DNA of 64,000 bases from Methanomassiliicoccales archaeon UBA280 (GTDB lineage Archaea > Thermoplasmatota > Thermoplasmata > SG8-5), in the NCBI GenBank assembly GCA_002499085.1, contig DAKD01000008.1:12567-76566 (forward strand), written 5' to 3'. A program made the position numbers and the translations under genes. Shown here one piece after another: positions 34,698-46,100 of the stretch (its first letter is position 1; every line of letters starts with the position of its first letter). The notes under the pieces were generated by a model, which was not told the origin of the DNA, searched no databases, and saw only the letters and a program-made list of their open reading frames with translations.

Positions 34698-34931
34698 ATG
34701 CCAGAGGAAAATGCAGAGTTCAGGATACCGAAAAAGGTCATAATGGCCGGATATGCGGCCCTTCTAGCCTTGGGCCTGATGATCTACATCTCGTGGGGCC
34801 TCATGTACGGTTCCTGGAACGTTTTTGACAGGTCCAACCTGGGCATTTATTCCGTGACAGTCGTACTCTGCGGCTTCGGATTGGTCGGCCTGGTCCTTTA
34901 CTCGCTTAAGGACGAACAGCCTCAGAATTAA
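34698..34931 (+). CDS. Small two-span membrane protein
   Basis: 77 residues, starting MPEENAEFRIPKKV. Two hydrophobic spans (about 15-37, IMAGYAALLALGLMIYISWG; about 50-70, YSVTVVLCGFGLVGLVLYSL), and both ends polar. No family recognised. Its end overlaps the convergent proS stop by four bases, so both stop codons share sequence. A promoter fits at 34668. Confidence that it is a gene is moderate because it is short, but the promoter and hydrophobic pattern are consistent. Confidence 0.65.
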   Translation: MPEENAEFRIPKKVIMAGYAALLALGLMIYISWGLMYGSWNVFDRSNLGIYSVTVVLCGFGLVGLVLYSLKDEQPQN

Positions 34932-36325
34932 TATGTCCTGGCGACATAAACGGTTTTCTCTGTGGGGCTTCCGCATACAATGCACTTTGTGGATGTGGGG
35001 GGCGCGCCCACGGGCTCGCCCAGAACCGACATCTCCGTGGCCTGTTCTATGGAATGGCCGCAGTCCTCGCTTCCGCACCACCCCATGACATTGATTCCAG
35101 GCTGAGCGTCCTTCAGGTCGCTGACCTTATGGACGGAGCCGCGCATTGCCTGTTCGGCCTTTGCAAAGATGTTTGCCTGAATGGCAATCATGTTTTCGGA
35201 TATGCCTTCGAGCATGGCTTCGTTGCCTATCTGTACCCTTTCGCCAGTGTCCCTTCTTGCAAGGGTGATTACATTGCTCTGGATGTCCCTGGCGCCCAAT
35301 TCGATCCTCAGCGGCACGCCTCTCAGTTCCCAGTCATAATATTTGTTCCCCGGCCTGAGGTCCCTGAGGTCCAGATGTATTCTGTAGCCCGATGTATTCA
35401 GTGTCTCGGCCAGTTCTTTGCAGCGGGCCAAGACGAGCTCGGGCTCGGTCTTGGATATAATGGGGATTATGACAATCTGAACCGGGGCGATATCCGGCGG
35501 AAGGATGATTCCCCTCTCATCGTTGTGAATCGATATCAGGGCGCCGAGAATCCTCTCGCTCATGCCGTATGTTGTCTGGTGCACATGCACATGCGCCCCT
35601 TTTTCGTCCTCGTATGTGATCTCGTACGGCTTGGAGAAATTGTCCCTGTACTGGTGAATGCTCCCCATCTGGAGCGTTCTTCCGGTCGGCATGAGGGAAT
35701 CTATCCCTATCGTGTAATGGGCTCCGGCGAACTTGTCCCAGTCCGGGCGTTTGCACAGGACATAGGGCAGGCACAGCCTCTTGGCGAGCCTGGCCATGAT
35801 GTCAAGGTCTTCCCTTATCTGGACTTCGGCGTCCTCGAAATCCTTGTGGCAGGTATGGGCCTCGAAGAAATGGATCTCCCTCATCCTGATGAAGGCGCGG
35901 GTCTGCTTTGTCTCGTACCTGAAGACATTGACTATCTGGTAGGTCTTCAGGGGCAGGTCAGCGTGCGAACGCACCCACAGGTGGAAGATCGGGTACATGG
36001 CGGTTTCGCTGGTCGGCCTTAGGAGAAGTGGGATGTCCAGCTTGTTTTCTCCGGCATGTGTGACCCAGTAAACCTCGGCGCCGAACCCTTTGATGTGGTC
36101 CGCCTCCTTCTGGAACTCGTTCTGCGGTATGAGAAGGGGGAAGCAGACCTCGTCATGGTCGGTGCCGTCGAACTCCTCCCTGAAGTAACTGTCAATCAGG
36201 CGCATCGCCTTCCAGCCGTATCCTGTCCAGACATTCATTCCTTTTATGGGATACCTCTTGTCGGCAAGACCTGCCTTCTCGACAATGTCCTGGTACCAGT
36301 CGTTGAACTCATCCGGCGTTCTCAT
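34928..36325 (-). CDS. proS: Prolyl-tRNA synthetase (archaeal/eukaryal type)
   Basis: 465 residues from ATG 36325; the longer reading frame upstream lies inside the preceding gene. Charges tRNA-Pro. Class II catalytic core: LLRPTSETAMYPIF, then motif 2 FRYETKQTRAFIRMREIHFFEAH, proline-binding HQTTYGMSERILGALI and motif 3. The anticodon-binding domain begins near IAPVQIVIIPII. The C-terminal zinc-type domain (WCGSEDCGHSIEQ, CIVCGSP) and final tyrosine mark the archaeal/eukaryal type. The start overlaps the 1091-residue surface-protein gene by 17 bases, so proS seems to be the last gene of the giant-protein operon, an odd home for a synthetase. Confidence 0.95.
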   Translation of the reverse strand: MRTPDEFNDWYQDIVEKAGLADKRYPIKGMNVWTGYGWKAMRLIDSYFREEFDGTDHDEVCFPLLIPQNEFQKEADHIKGFGAEVYWVTHAGENKLDIPLLLRPTSETAMYPIFHLWVRSHADLPLKTYQIVNVFRYETKQTRAFIRMREIHFFEAHTCHKDFEDAEVQIREDLDIMARLAKRLCLPYVLCKRPDWDKFAGAHYTIGIDSLMPTGRTLQMGSIHQYRDNFSKPYEITYEDEKGAHVHVHQTTYGMSERILGALISIHNDERGIILPPDIAPVQIVIIPIISKTEPELVLARCKELAETLNTSGYRIHLDLRDLRPGNKYYDWELRGVPLRIELGARDIQSNVITLARRDTGERVQIGNEAMLEGISENMIAIQANIFAKAEQAMRGSVHKVSDLKDAQPGINVMGWCGSEDCGHSIEQATEMSVLGEPVGAPPTSTKCIVCGSPTEKTVYVARTY

Positions 36326-39300
36326 CCGAATCCACCTTTTTGTCCGGTGAAACAGCTTCCTCTTTAATAGGCTTCCGACGGAACCTGACGAGTACCAGCA
36401 ACAATGCCGCGGCAATCAGGATGAACAGGACGGCCAGAAGGAGATGGGATATCCATGATGAGGTATCCGCAGGCTCGACAAATGTCCGGTGGGCGCCGCT
36501 CTCCGGGCTCCAGGCAGTGTTGACGCTGTCCGTGGCTTCGATGTAATATGAGAATTCGCCCTCGGGCTGGATGCCGAGAAGCGCGACATAGTCATCCGAG
36601 CCCGATGCCCTGGACATCGCGTGCTCGCTGAACGACTGGGCTGTGGAATTCTTAAAGAACAGGCTGACGCCGCTGACTTGCCAGTTGTCAGTCACATTTG
36701 CAATGATGATAGGCATCTCGTTTGCGGAGATATTGGATATGGGGCTGTGGACGATGACCGGGGCCTCCAGGTCAGTGACTGATATCTCGAGCTCCAGCAA
36801 TGCGGGGAATCTGGATTGGCCCTCGGCGTCGCAGGCCGTGACGAAATACTGGATTGTCGCAGGCTGGCCCTGGGAGATGTCCGCGGAGAATAAATCGGCG
36901 GCAATTTTTTCCATCGGGGCTGAAGCGAACTGGGTTTGGCCTTCCAGCTTCCAGTTAAGCGTCACGTTCTCCACGCGCAGGTCGTCCGTGACCATCGCAA
37001 CGAGCGCCACGTTCTCCCCGACGGGCGCAAATGGCACCGGGACATGGGTTATCACGGGCAGAGCGTTGATTATGCTCATGTTATTCACTTGCGTCTGATT
37101 GTAGATTATTGAGTTGTCCCTGACAGTGACGAAATACTGCGCGGTACCGCTCCTGTTCTGCGCGGGAATGGTGCAGTAAAACGTTCCGTTCTGCAGCAGA
37201 GCCGGTTGAATCGCCCTGAATGCCGCGTCTTCGGTCCCTTTGAAGGAGAATTCCGCCCGGGCGCCTTCCCTGTTGTCAATGACATGGATGTAGGCTTCCG
37301 ATGTCCGGTTCACTCCGACTGTAGTTCGGGCGTCAATGAAAATTTCCGGTATCGTGGTGTTGAAGAACTCAATCCGGTACGGGTTCAGCTTGGGCTGAAG
37401 CGCCGGCAGTGTCACATTGTTGCCGCTCGGGTCGGACGCGAAAAAGTAGAACCGGACAGTGTCGGGTTTATGAGCCGGGAACAGGGCTTCGTACACCCCT
37501 GAACCGACATCGGCCATTGCCAGCTGGGACCAGGCTGCTCCCGTGGAGTTCAGCCACATCAGGGACACTGTCCCGACCCGGTCGTTGTCAGTTGCGTTCA
37601 CCCTTATGGCAACAGGGACATTGGCCGGACAGTAGTCCGAATAATTCAGACCGGAAAGGACCGGAGGGACTCTGTCCAGAACTTCTATTGGATATGAGGG
37701 GGATACTGCAGGCCAATGGATGGAATTTCCAAAACTGTCGGTGGCATTGATGAAATATTCCAGTGTGCCTATTCCCTGCGGGGGGATTGCGGCCGTGAAA
37801 TTCTTATGCATCGCATCTGTATCAGAGGTTGTCATGGGGATCTTCGTGAAGATAGTTCCCCCGACCGGTTTATAGCTCAGGTTGACCTGGTCCGCCGGAA
37901 CGTCGACGTCGTCCGTGACATAGGCATTGACTGCGTGGGACGTGTTGAACGCGATGTATTCAACGGGAATGTGAGTTATCTTGGGCGTGGTATTATCCGT
38001 TATGGCCATGGCATGGGACCTACGGGCGATGTTGCCGCTCGTGTCCTCGGCCCAAATTGTGTAGAATAGGGTTCCGGTATTGTCTTGGCCTGTGGAATTC
38101 AGATGATACCATTCCGAGCCCCCGCCGGCCTGCATCGTGAAGTTGAGCTGAGCGCCGTGGACATCGGTGAAGTTTATCCAAACATCGGAAAGCCAGGGGT
38201 CGGACACCTGGCATGTAAAATTTATCGGCGTCCAGACATGCTCCGAGTTGATGAAGGTATGGATTATTGACGGCGCCGTGGTGTCCGTGACCGCGACCGT
38301 ATGATATCCTGCGGCCGGGGAGGTGACAATGTTGTTGCTCGTGTCGTTGCACCAGATGTAATACTCGAGGTAGCCAAGGTACATCTGGGCCGGTATCGTG
38401 GCTCCGTACTCGTTAGGGTTCCCTGTGGGGAGCATCTGGGCCTGGGTGAAAGTCGGGGCGAGGGACTGGCGGTAATGCAGAACTGCCGTTGAAATCGCGA
38501 CATTATCCGTGAGTGCCGCCGAAACGGCCCTGGGCTGGGCGGATTCCATCTGGGTTATCGGAGTGTGGGATATGGTCGGGAGCGTGGCATCAATTATCGA
38601 TATCTCGAAAGGATTTCCCTGCGGGTCAGTCGCCGGCAAGGTTACAGTGAAAATCGAGTCGGACACCTCGAAATAATACTCCGCTATGCCGGGTACAATC
38701 TGGCTCGGAAGAGTGTCGGAAGTTGAAATACCGAACAGCGAGGGTGTGAGCCAGTTGTCGCCGTTCCAGTCGTACGTTATACCATCGTCTACATGCATCT
38801 GGTACTGGGTGAATATTGTCTGGCCGGGTTTCTTCATGCAAAGTTTTACCCAGGATATTGCAAGGTTATCGACCGCATATGCTATTATGCGGTGCTGTTC
38901 GCCGATGGTTAAACTTGCAGGGGCCTCGCTCAGGCTTATTGCGGGTGCCTGGACATCTGCGAGGGAGATGTTGACCCAATCGGTCTGGTTCGCTGTTGCA
39001 GCGGCGTAGTTGGAGCCGTAGAATCCCTGAACGTCCACTGAGACGCAGATATTGTCGCTGACGCTGAAACCCGCAGGATAAAGGCCAATGTCGCCCCTGT
39101 AAAATCCGTAGGAGTCCGTCGTGAAATTCCGCGATTCGGATGTGTCCATGTTGAGGACGTTCGCAGCGTAATGAATAGCCGCCTGGCCGTTGGGCTTCAG
39201 GACATAGCCGGAGATTATATGGTTCCTGTATGCCAGGACCAGATCCCCCAGTTGCTGCACCGGTTCTGTGTTGACCGTGATATTGCCGGACGCACGGAAG

Positions 39301-39584
39301 ATGTCGTAAACTGCCGTAATAATCAGGACTTGCCCTGAGGAATAGCCATTCGGATAGGAGTCTATGTCCACCGAGTAGCGCCCCAGGTAATCCGATTCCG
39401 TGCTCAGAGAGTCGCCTGTCGCGGTGTTGTTGACCCACACCAACGCCCCGAGCACCTTTTTGCCGTCGAGGTCGGTGACGTTGCCGATGATGGCATGGGG
39501 CACTCCGGCTGACCTTGAGAGGGACGGCGTGAAAATGCATATGAGCAGCAGCACGGCGACTGTCACTGCCAGTGGTTTCAGCAT
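36309..39584 (-). CDS. Surface-anchored Ig-like repeat protein
   Basis: 1091 residues. Signal peptide 1-26 (LAVTVAVLLLICIFTPSLS). A Cna-B-like domain pair follows (about 28-200; IGNVTDLDGKKVLGALVWV). About eight Ig/FN3-like repeats of 90-100 residues then start with motifs such as LPTISHTPI, APSIIHTFI, TPKITHIPV and APVIVHSPI and end Y-Y-I-x-A-x-D-S/T. One C-terminal membrane span lies near 1037-1062 (LLLAVLFILIAAALLLVLV), followed by a basic stop and an acidic cytoplasmic tail. Asparagine-rich, so probably glycosylated. Type I surface protein, perhaps an adhesin or envelope component. Starts 15 nt after the small membrane-protein gene and overlaps proS. Confidence 0.85.
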   Translation of the reverse strand: MLKPLAVTVAVLLLICIFTPSLSRSAGVPHAIIGNVTDLDGKKVLGALVWVNNTATGDSLSTESDYLGRYSVDIDSYPNGYSSGQVLIITAVYDIFRASGNITVNTEPVQQLGDLVLAYRNHIISGYVLKPNGQAAIHYAANVLNMDTSESRNFTTDSYGFYRGDIGLYPAGFSVSDNICVSVDVQGFYGSNYAAATANQTDWVNISLADVQAPAISLSEAPASLTIGEQHRIIAYAVDNLAISWVKLCMKKPGQTIFTQYQMHVDDGITYDWNGDNWLTPSLFGISTSDTLPSQIVPGIAEYYFEVSDSIFTVTLPATDPQGNPFEISIIDATLPTISHTPITQMESAQPRAVSAALTDNVAISTAVLHYRQSLAPTFTQAQMLPTGNPNEYGATIPAQMYLGYLEYYIWCNDTSNNIVTSPAAGYHTVAVTDTTAPSIIHTFINSEHVWTPINFTCQVSDPWLSDVWINFTDVHGAQLNFTMQAGGGSEWYHLNSTGQDNTGTLFYTIWAEDTSGNIARRSHAMAITDNTTPKITHIPVEYIAFNTSHAVNAYVTDDVDVPADQVNLSYKPVGGTIFTKIPMTTSDTDAMHKNFTAAIPPQGIGTLEYFINATDSFGNSIHWPAVSPSYPIEVLDRVPPVLSGLNYSDYCPANVPVAIRVNATDNDRVGTVSLMWLNSTGAAWSQLAMADVGSGVYEALFPAHKPDTVRFYFFASDPSGNNVTLPALQPKLNPYRIEFFNTTIPEIFIDARTTVGVNRTSEAYIHVIDNREGARAEFSFKGTEDAAFRAIQPALLQNGTFYCTIPAQNRSGTAQYFVTVRDNSIIYNQTQVNNMSIINALPVITHVPVPFAPVGENVALVAMVTDDLRVENVTLNWKLEGQTQFASAPMEKIAADLFSADISQGQPATIQYFVTACDAEGQSRFPALLELEISVTDLEAPVIVHSPISNISANEMPIIIANVTDNWQVSGVSLFFKNSTAQSFSEHAMSRASGSDDYVALLGIQPEGEFSYYIEATDSVNTAWSPESGAHRTFVEPADTSSWISHLLLAVLFILIAAALLLVLVRFRRKPIKEEAVSPDKKVDSDENAG

Positions 39585-39599
39585 GGTTCACCGTTGCCC

Positions 39600-40154
39600 T
39601 CAGCGCCGCCTGCGCCTCTCCACCCTCTTGGGGGCTTTTTCCTCGGTGTTCTGAAGCTCGTCCTTTTCGCCCGAGCGGTAGATGTAAAAGCCGATGAATG
39701 CTGCAGCCGAGATTGCCACAATCACCATGAGCCCGATGGGGGAGACCAGCGCATCCAAGAGACCCGGGCTATCTTCATAGGTGAGATTGGCCCATGAGCC
39801 AAGCCCGGTAATCGCCACCATGGTGCTCACCGTGACACCGTCGGCGCTGTAGGCGACAGTCATCTCTGTGCCCTGCTCGAAGCCGCCCGGCTCCATGGCG
39901 GCGACATAGTACCTGAAATACCCGTTGATATCGGTCTCAGCGTAGAAGGTTTGGGTCTGGTAGCCCTGGGCCGTGTCGTTCCAGTATCTGCCGCTTATGG
40001 ACACGGTGGCCAGCGTTATGGGCAACCCCTTGGAATCCTTCAGGTAGCCCTCTATCTTGTAGGGTATGGCAGAGGTCCTCTGGGGTACAGCCGTCATCAC
40101 GACCGCGGACATCAGGAGCAAAGCCAGTACAATCCTAGTTGCTTGCCTCATCAT
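39600..40154 (-). CDS. Membrane-anchored Cna-B-like small surface protein
   Basis: 184 residues from the ATG at 40154 (MMRQATRIVL); the next ATG directly follows. Signal peptide to about residue 29. One carboxypeptidase-regulatory/Cna-B-like beta-sandwich (about 32-115; EGYLKDSKGLPITLATVSI ... DINGYFRYYV). A C-terminal membrane span (about 138-158, LMVIVAISAAAFIGFYIY) and a strongly basic tail ending in six arginines or near so. Its start overlaps the end of the giant gene by about 20 bases, implying translational coupling. Probably a partner or accessory of the giant protein. Confidence 0.75.
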   Translation of the reverse strand: MMRQATRIVLALLLMSAVVMTAVPQRTSAIPYKIEGYLKDSKGLPITLATVSISGRYWNDTAQGYQTQTFYAETDINGYFRYYVAAMEPGGFEQGTEMTVAYSADGVTVSTMVAITGLGSWANLTYEDSPGLLDALVSPIGLMVIVAISAAAFIGFYIYRSGEKDELQNTEEKAPKRVERRRRR

Positions 40155-43100
40155 GCCTCTTCCTCCTCTGCCTCCCGAGGAGAACCACGAGCGCCAGTAT
40201 TGCCAGTATCGGGACAATGAACGAACCGAACTCGGGTATCTCGGACAGCCTGATGCTGACCAGCCTGTTTGGCCATGTCATGTCTGCATCGTCCCAGTCA
40301 TCCAGGTCTATGAAGGACTCGTTCGTGCCGTAGTACATTCCGTCGGTGGCGTACACGGCGAGATTCTCGAGGTTCATGTAGCCCGAGTACAGCGTGGCCA
40401 GGTCGACCTGGTATCTGCCGCTCGAGTCAGTTAGTGCCATGACTGTCTCGTTGGTGAACGTGTCTGTTACCTGGACGATTGCATTCGAGACGGGTGTGTC
40501 GCGGCGCGATGTGATGAAGCCCCATACGAAGTAGGGTGGCAGCCTTATCGGGATGTCGAGTATTCCGGTCCTGTTCTCCAGTTCGTTGGTGTCGTTGACC
40601 CACACGAAGTAGGAAACGAATCCCTTGTAGGGCTGGGCAGGTATCGGGCATCTGTACCAGCCTGTTCCGTTGACTATGTTGACGGCTCCGGCGATTTCTG
40701 TCATATCCGCGCTCCAGCTGTCCCCGTATATGCCTGTGAAGTACAATCTGACTGTTCCGATGCTGCTGCCGCCCATTGCGATGACCTCCGCGAACAGAAC
40801 GAAGTCTTCTCCGGCCCATTCATACGCCGGCGGTACTGACCTGACTATGGGCGGAATAAGGCCGGGAATCTCCCCGACCAGGGTTACAGCGACCGAGAAT
40901 ATCGTGGGATAGACCATATCGGCGGAGTTCGTGTAGGACAGCGTCGCATTGTTTGTCAGGATGGCAGCCCTGGTGGGTTGCACGGTTATCTGGATTATGC
41001 CTACTGTCTCCGGAACAGTGCCCGGGTCTCCGGCCTCGAAGGTCCATTCGTAGTATCCGCCAGTTGTGGATGAAGGCGGCGGGTACACTGCCAACACGCC
41101 GAGCCCGCCGGGCAGGGCGTCCCTGATGATGACATTGTACGCGGGGGCTGTGCCCGTGTTCCAGAATCTTATCGTGTAGTTGAATATCTCGCCGACGGAA
41201 ACGTTGGCGGGCGCGGTCTTCTCGATATGCATTATCGGACCCTCGACCGTCGTGTTGGCCCATGCGGTCAGCGGGGGCATCGCCATGTTGGCCAGGCTGC
41301 CGTATGTCATGTTGACCGTGTTCCTGAGCACGGTTCCGGGAGCTGTGCCGTTGTCCACGCGGACGAGTATCAGCAGCGAGCCGGCGAAGCCTGCGGGCAG
41401 GTCGTCGAACACCCAGACATTGTTTCCTGTGGTCGGCGGGATGCTGGCCCATACGAACGTGACGCCTGCGGGGTAATGTTCTGTGACGGTCACGCCTGTG
41501 GCATTTCCCGTGCCTATGTTCTCGGCTGTGAGGTTGTAGAGTATGTAGCCGCCGGGCACGGCTGTGATGTTGGCAATCTTGGTCAGTGTCATGTACGGGT
41601 TCTGCACCCAGGTTGTCCAGGAGTCGCTTACCTGGGCCTGCGCTTCCATCGAGAAGTCCGTGTAGTCCACGGTGACAGTATTTGTGAGATTATACTGGAC
41701 ATTAACCGTGACATTAATCCATATATAGATGATAGCTCCAGGGGCCAGAGTCGCGATGGTCCAGGTGTTGAAACCCGGGCCCACCGTTCCGGGCGTGGAG
41801 TTGACATAAGTGACCCACTGAGCGGTCATGTTGGACGGGTAGATGTCAGTGACCTGGATGTTGTAAGCAGTGGCCTGTCCGGTGTTCTCTATGGTTATCA
41901 GATAGGTGATGTTCTGGCCTGTGCTGGCGACTGCCGGGCCTGTCTTGGTGACCTGGAGCAGCGGGTCTAGGACGGTTGTAATCACGAAGTCGCTTTCAGG
42001 GTCCTGGGCCTCATTGTTTGCATCCTCGTAGGTCACCGTGGCTGTGTTGGTCAGCGGCGTCGTGGAGGCGACGTTTGTATTGACTATCACATTGATTGTG
42101 ATTGAATATACACCGCCGACAGCCAGCATCGGGATAATCCATACATTGTTGCCTATTGTCGGGGCCGGGACGGCGCTGACGAAGGTTATGCCTCCGGGGT
42201 AGGCCTCTGTGATCACCAAGTCGTAGGCAGGCGCGCCGCCTGTGTTCCGCACCAGGATCGTGTACTGTATCGCCTGGCCGCTGTTCGCGGTTCCCGGGCC
42301 GTCCTTGTCGATGGTGAGTATCGGGTCCAGAACATGGGTCTGGGCTGTGGCGAATTCGCCGGGCTGGGGCACATTGGCCATGTTCTCGTAGGCCAGGTCC
42401 ACCCTGTTGTTCGCCCATGTGTCGTTCGTCGCGGCTGTGAGTATGCGCACGGTTATCTGTATCGAGGCCGAGGCTCCGGGAGCAACATCCCCGATGAACC
42501 AGTAGTTGTCTCCGAGTGTTGGTGCGGGTGTGGCGCTGAAGAACGAGGTCCACACCGAGTATGTCTCGGTGATGGCCACGTTATGCGCGAAGGCATACTG
42601 GTTGGTGTTTGTGTAGATTATCGTATAAGTGATGTACTGGCCGCTGTTCGCAGTCGCAGGTGCCGTCTTGGTTATCGTCATTGTCGGGTTGTACACAAGG
42701 GTGCTGGCGAGGGTTGTCCTCGAATATGACGTGCCCAGGGAGTTGGTGTAGTTGAGATACACCCTGTTGTTGGCAACAGCTATTCCGGAGCCCACAGTGA
42801 AGCTCACCGATATCGTGCCCATGGCACCGGGCGCGACATTGCCTATCACCCATCTCCTGGTGTTGCCTATCGTGTATGTCGGCGGCGGAGTGGCCGAGAC
42901 GAATGTCAGTTCGGCCAGGTCGAAAACGTCGTCGAGGTACACGTTCACGGCCATTCCCGTGCCGATGTTGCGGTAGGTTATGATGTAAGTGACCAGCTCG
43001 CCCGATGTCGCCATTGTCGGACCTGTCTTGGTGATGGACATCAGGGTTACTCCGCCCAGGACCGTTGTTGTGGCCGAGGCCCATTCCTCTGGCATCTGGG

Positions 43101-46100
43101 CGCCGGAAATGTTCCGGTAATTCAGGCTGGCCCAGTTTGTCAGCTGGCCGGCCGCCATCGTCGAAACCCGAACTGTGATGACTATCTGGCCCGTGTTCAT
43201 GCCGTATATGCCGTCGACCATGCCGAGGTTCCAGACATTGTTGCCGATGTTGGGCATGGGCACTGCGCTTACGAATGTGACCCAAGAGGGGTAGTATTCC
43301 CGTATGACGACATCCATGGCCGGACCTGGGCCGACATTCGTGTATGTTATCGTGTAAGTCAGGAGTTGGCCGGGGGATACGTACTGGTAGTTCGCGGTCT
43401 TCTCCAGCTCCATCATCGGGCCGCTGGTCACTGTTACGGCCGTGTCGTTGAGGAAGTGGTTCGTGAAGGCGTCCGTGAAGTTCAGCATGGCCGTGTTCAC
43501 CAGCACATCGGGCGCCAGAGGGTCAACCGTGACCTCAATCATGAGTGTCCAGTAGCTCCCGGCCGGCAGAGGCCCTCCCAGGTACCAGATGTTGTCGCCG
43601 ACATCGGGTGCCCGTAGGTTCCATGGTCCGCCCATGATGCTCAGCCAGGAGTTCACGAACGTGATTCCGGCCGGGTAGGTTTCGGTTATGGTGACATCGT
43701 TGGCCGGGTTTAGGCCAGGGTTGTCTATGGTGATGTAGTAGAACATATTGGAGCCCGGATTGACGGTTGGGTCGGCCATCTTGGTGATCGTGAGTTCGAC
43801 TGTGGATATGTCTGTCGAGGCCTCGGCGTATTCAGTGGGCTGGGCAATTCCGACGATGTTCTCGTAATCCAGCGATACATTGTTCTCCTGGACTCCGGTC
43901 AGGGCAGTCACTGTGACGGTGATCGTTATCGTCCCGCTGCCGCCTACTGGCACGAACGGTATCTCCCATACGTTGTTGCCTATTGTCGGGGCTGGCACGG
44001 CCGCGCCGAATGCCACTCCGGCCGGGTATGTCTCCGTGATGACCACGTTGTAGGCCGGGGCAGTGCCGATGTTGAAGTATGACACGGTGTAAGTCAGTAG
44101 GTCTCCGTTCTGGGCTATGGCCCGGTTCACGGATTTCGTAATGTCCATCAGCGGGGCCACTATTACAGTGCTGGCCCATGCCATGTCGGCGCCGCCGATA
44201 TAGGTCACATCCACCCAGTTTGTCAGGGTTCCGGATGCCGCGGTTACAGTCACGTTGACCATGATGGTGCCGCTGGCGCCTGCAGGCAGGTTGCCCAGGG
44301 TCCATGTGTCCGGCGGAGTGGTCGGGGCCGGGAAGGCGTCCACGAACACAACGCCGGCATCGTACGTTTCAGTTATCACGACGTTGTTGGCTGCGCCCAG
44401 GCCGATGTTGGTGTAGTTCAGCAGGTAGGTTATGGTCTCGCCTGTCACGGCTTCGGCCGGGGCCCATTTCTCTATGACCATGAATCCGGCCAGCAGGTTG
44501 ACCAAGGTGTCGCAGTACGCGAACTCCTGTGGGTACGGAACGCCGATCGTGTTGTCGTAGTCCAATGTCACTGTGTTGGTCTGGACCGTGCCCGAGGCGG
44601 CCGGTTGGACCTGCACTGTTACAGTGATTGTGCCTGAGAAGCCCGCTGCTATTGTCGCGAAGTTCCAGGATATGACCTGGCCGACGACGGAAGTCGGGGG
44701 CGGCGATGCGACCGGCAGATAGGTCACGCCGGCGGGCAGGGTGTCCACGATCCAGACATCGTAGGCTGTTCCGTTGCCAAGGTTCACATAGGACATCGTG
44801 TAGCTGAACACCTGGCCAACCGAAGCAGTCAACGGTCCGGTCTTGGTAATGTCCATCAGGGCATCACGAACTACTGTGTTGGCAGTGTCGAAACCGGTGA
44901 ACATGAAGCCTGTCGAGTTCAGCCATTCCACGACTGCCAGGTTTGTCAGCGTGCCGTATCTCTCGCCCGTGACCGTGACGTTTATGAATATAGTTCCGCT
45001 GGCTCCGGGCGCCAGATCTCCCAGGCTCCAGCCGTATACCGGCGGAGCTATGTGGTCGGGCGGGGTCGGGTTTGAGTCGAGGTATGCAGTTCCGTAAGGC
45101 AGAGTGTCGTTTATCCAGACATTGTAGGCCCATATTGCAGTGGGGTTGGACCAGTCTATCCTGTACATTATGACCTGGCCTGCATTGGCGTAGGCCAGGG
45201 CTGTCTTGTCGATTATTATGTTCGGTATGTCGCCGAGCGTGGTTATGGCGCTGGCCCTGAGTGTCCGGTAGTCTATGCCGATGAGGTTCTGGTAATCGAG
45301 AGTGGCCCGGTTGAACAGAATGCCGGTCGCGCCTATGTCGACTTGCATGGTTATCACGATGCTCACTGTCGCGCCGGGTGCCACATTGCCTATGTTCCAG
45401 ACATTGTTGCCTGCAGTGGGGGCGGGGATTGCCGAAACGAATGTGGCGCCTGCGGGGTAGGTCTCGGTCACGACAACATTCTGCGCCCAGCCTGTTCCCG
45501 TGTTGGTGAAATTGAGGTAATATGTTATCAGGTCTGTGGCATTGGCGTGGGGCGTGGCCCATTTCGTGAACTGCATCGTCGGGCCTGTAACATATGTGCC
45601 GGCATTGGCCTGCACCCTTGCCTGGTCCTCGCCTGCGAAGTCCTGGTAGTCCGCAAATGCGAAGTTGATTACAAGCAGATTGGCCGACATGGAGAATGTC
45701 ACCGTGATCGTTATGGTCACCGTGCCGCCTGCTGGGACGGTCGCGAAGTACCAGACATTGTTGCCGAGGAACGGCGCCGGGACTGCGCTGACGTACGAGA
45801 CTGAAGCAGGGTAATTCTCCTGGACATAGACATTGTACGCTGTGTCTGTTCCGATGTTCTCGATTGTGATTGTGTAGGTCACTGTCTCGCCCTGGGTTGC
45901 TGTGGCCGGGGCTGTCTTGGACATGATGAGCAGCGGGTCGACGACTGTCGTGTTGGCCCACGCATAGGCGGGCGGCATGGTCCTTGCGGCGCTCGAATAG
46001 GCGAGCACCGCGAAGTTCCGGAGTATCCCGAAGGCGTTTGTGTTCACTCTGACTGTTATCATAATTGAGCCTGAGCCGCCCGGCGCTATGTCGCCGATGT

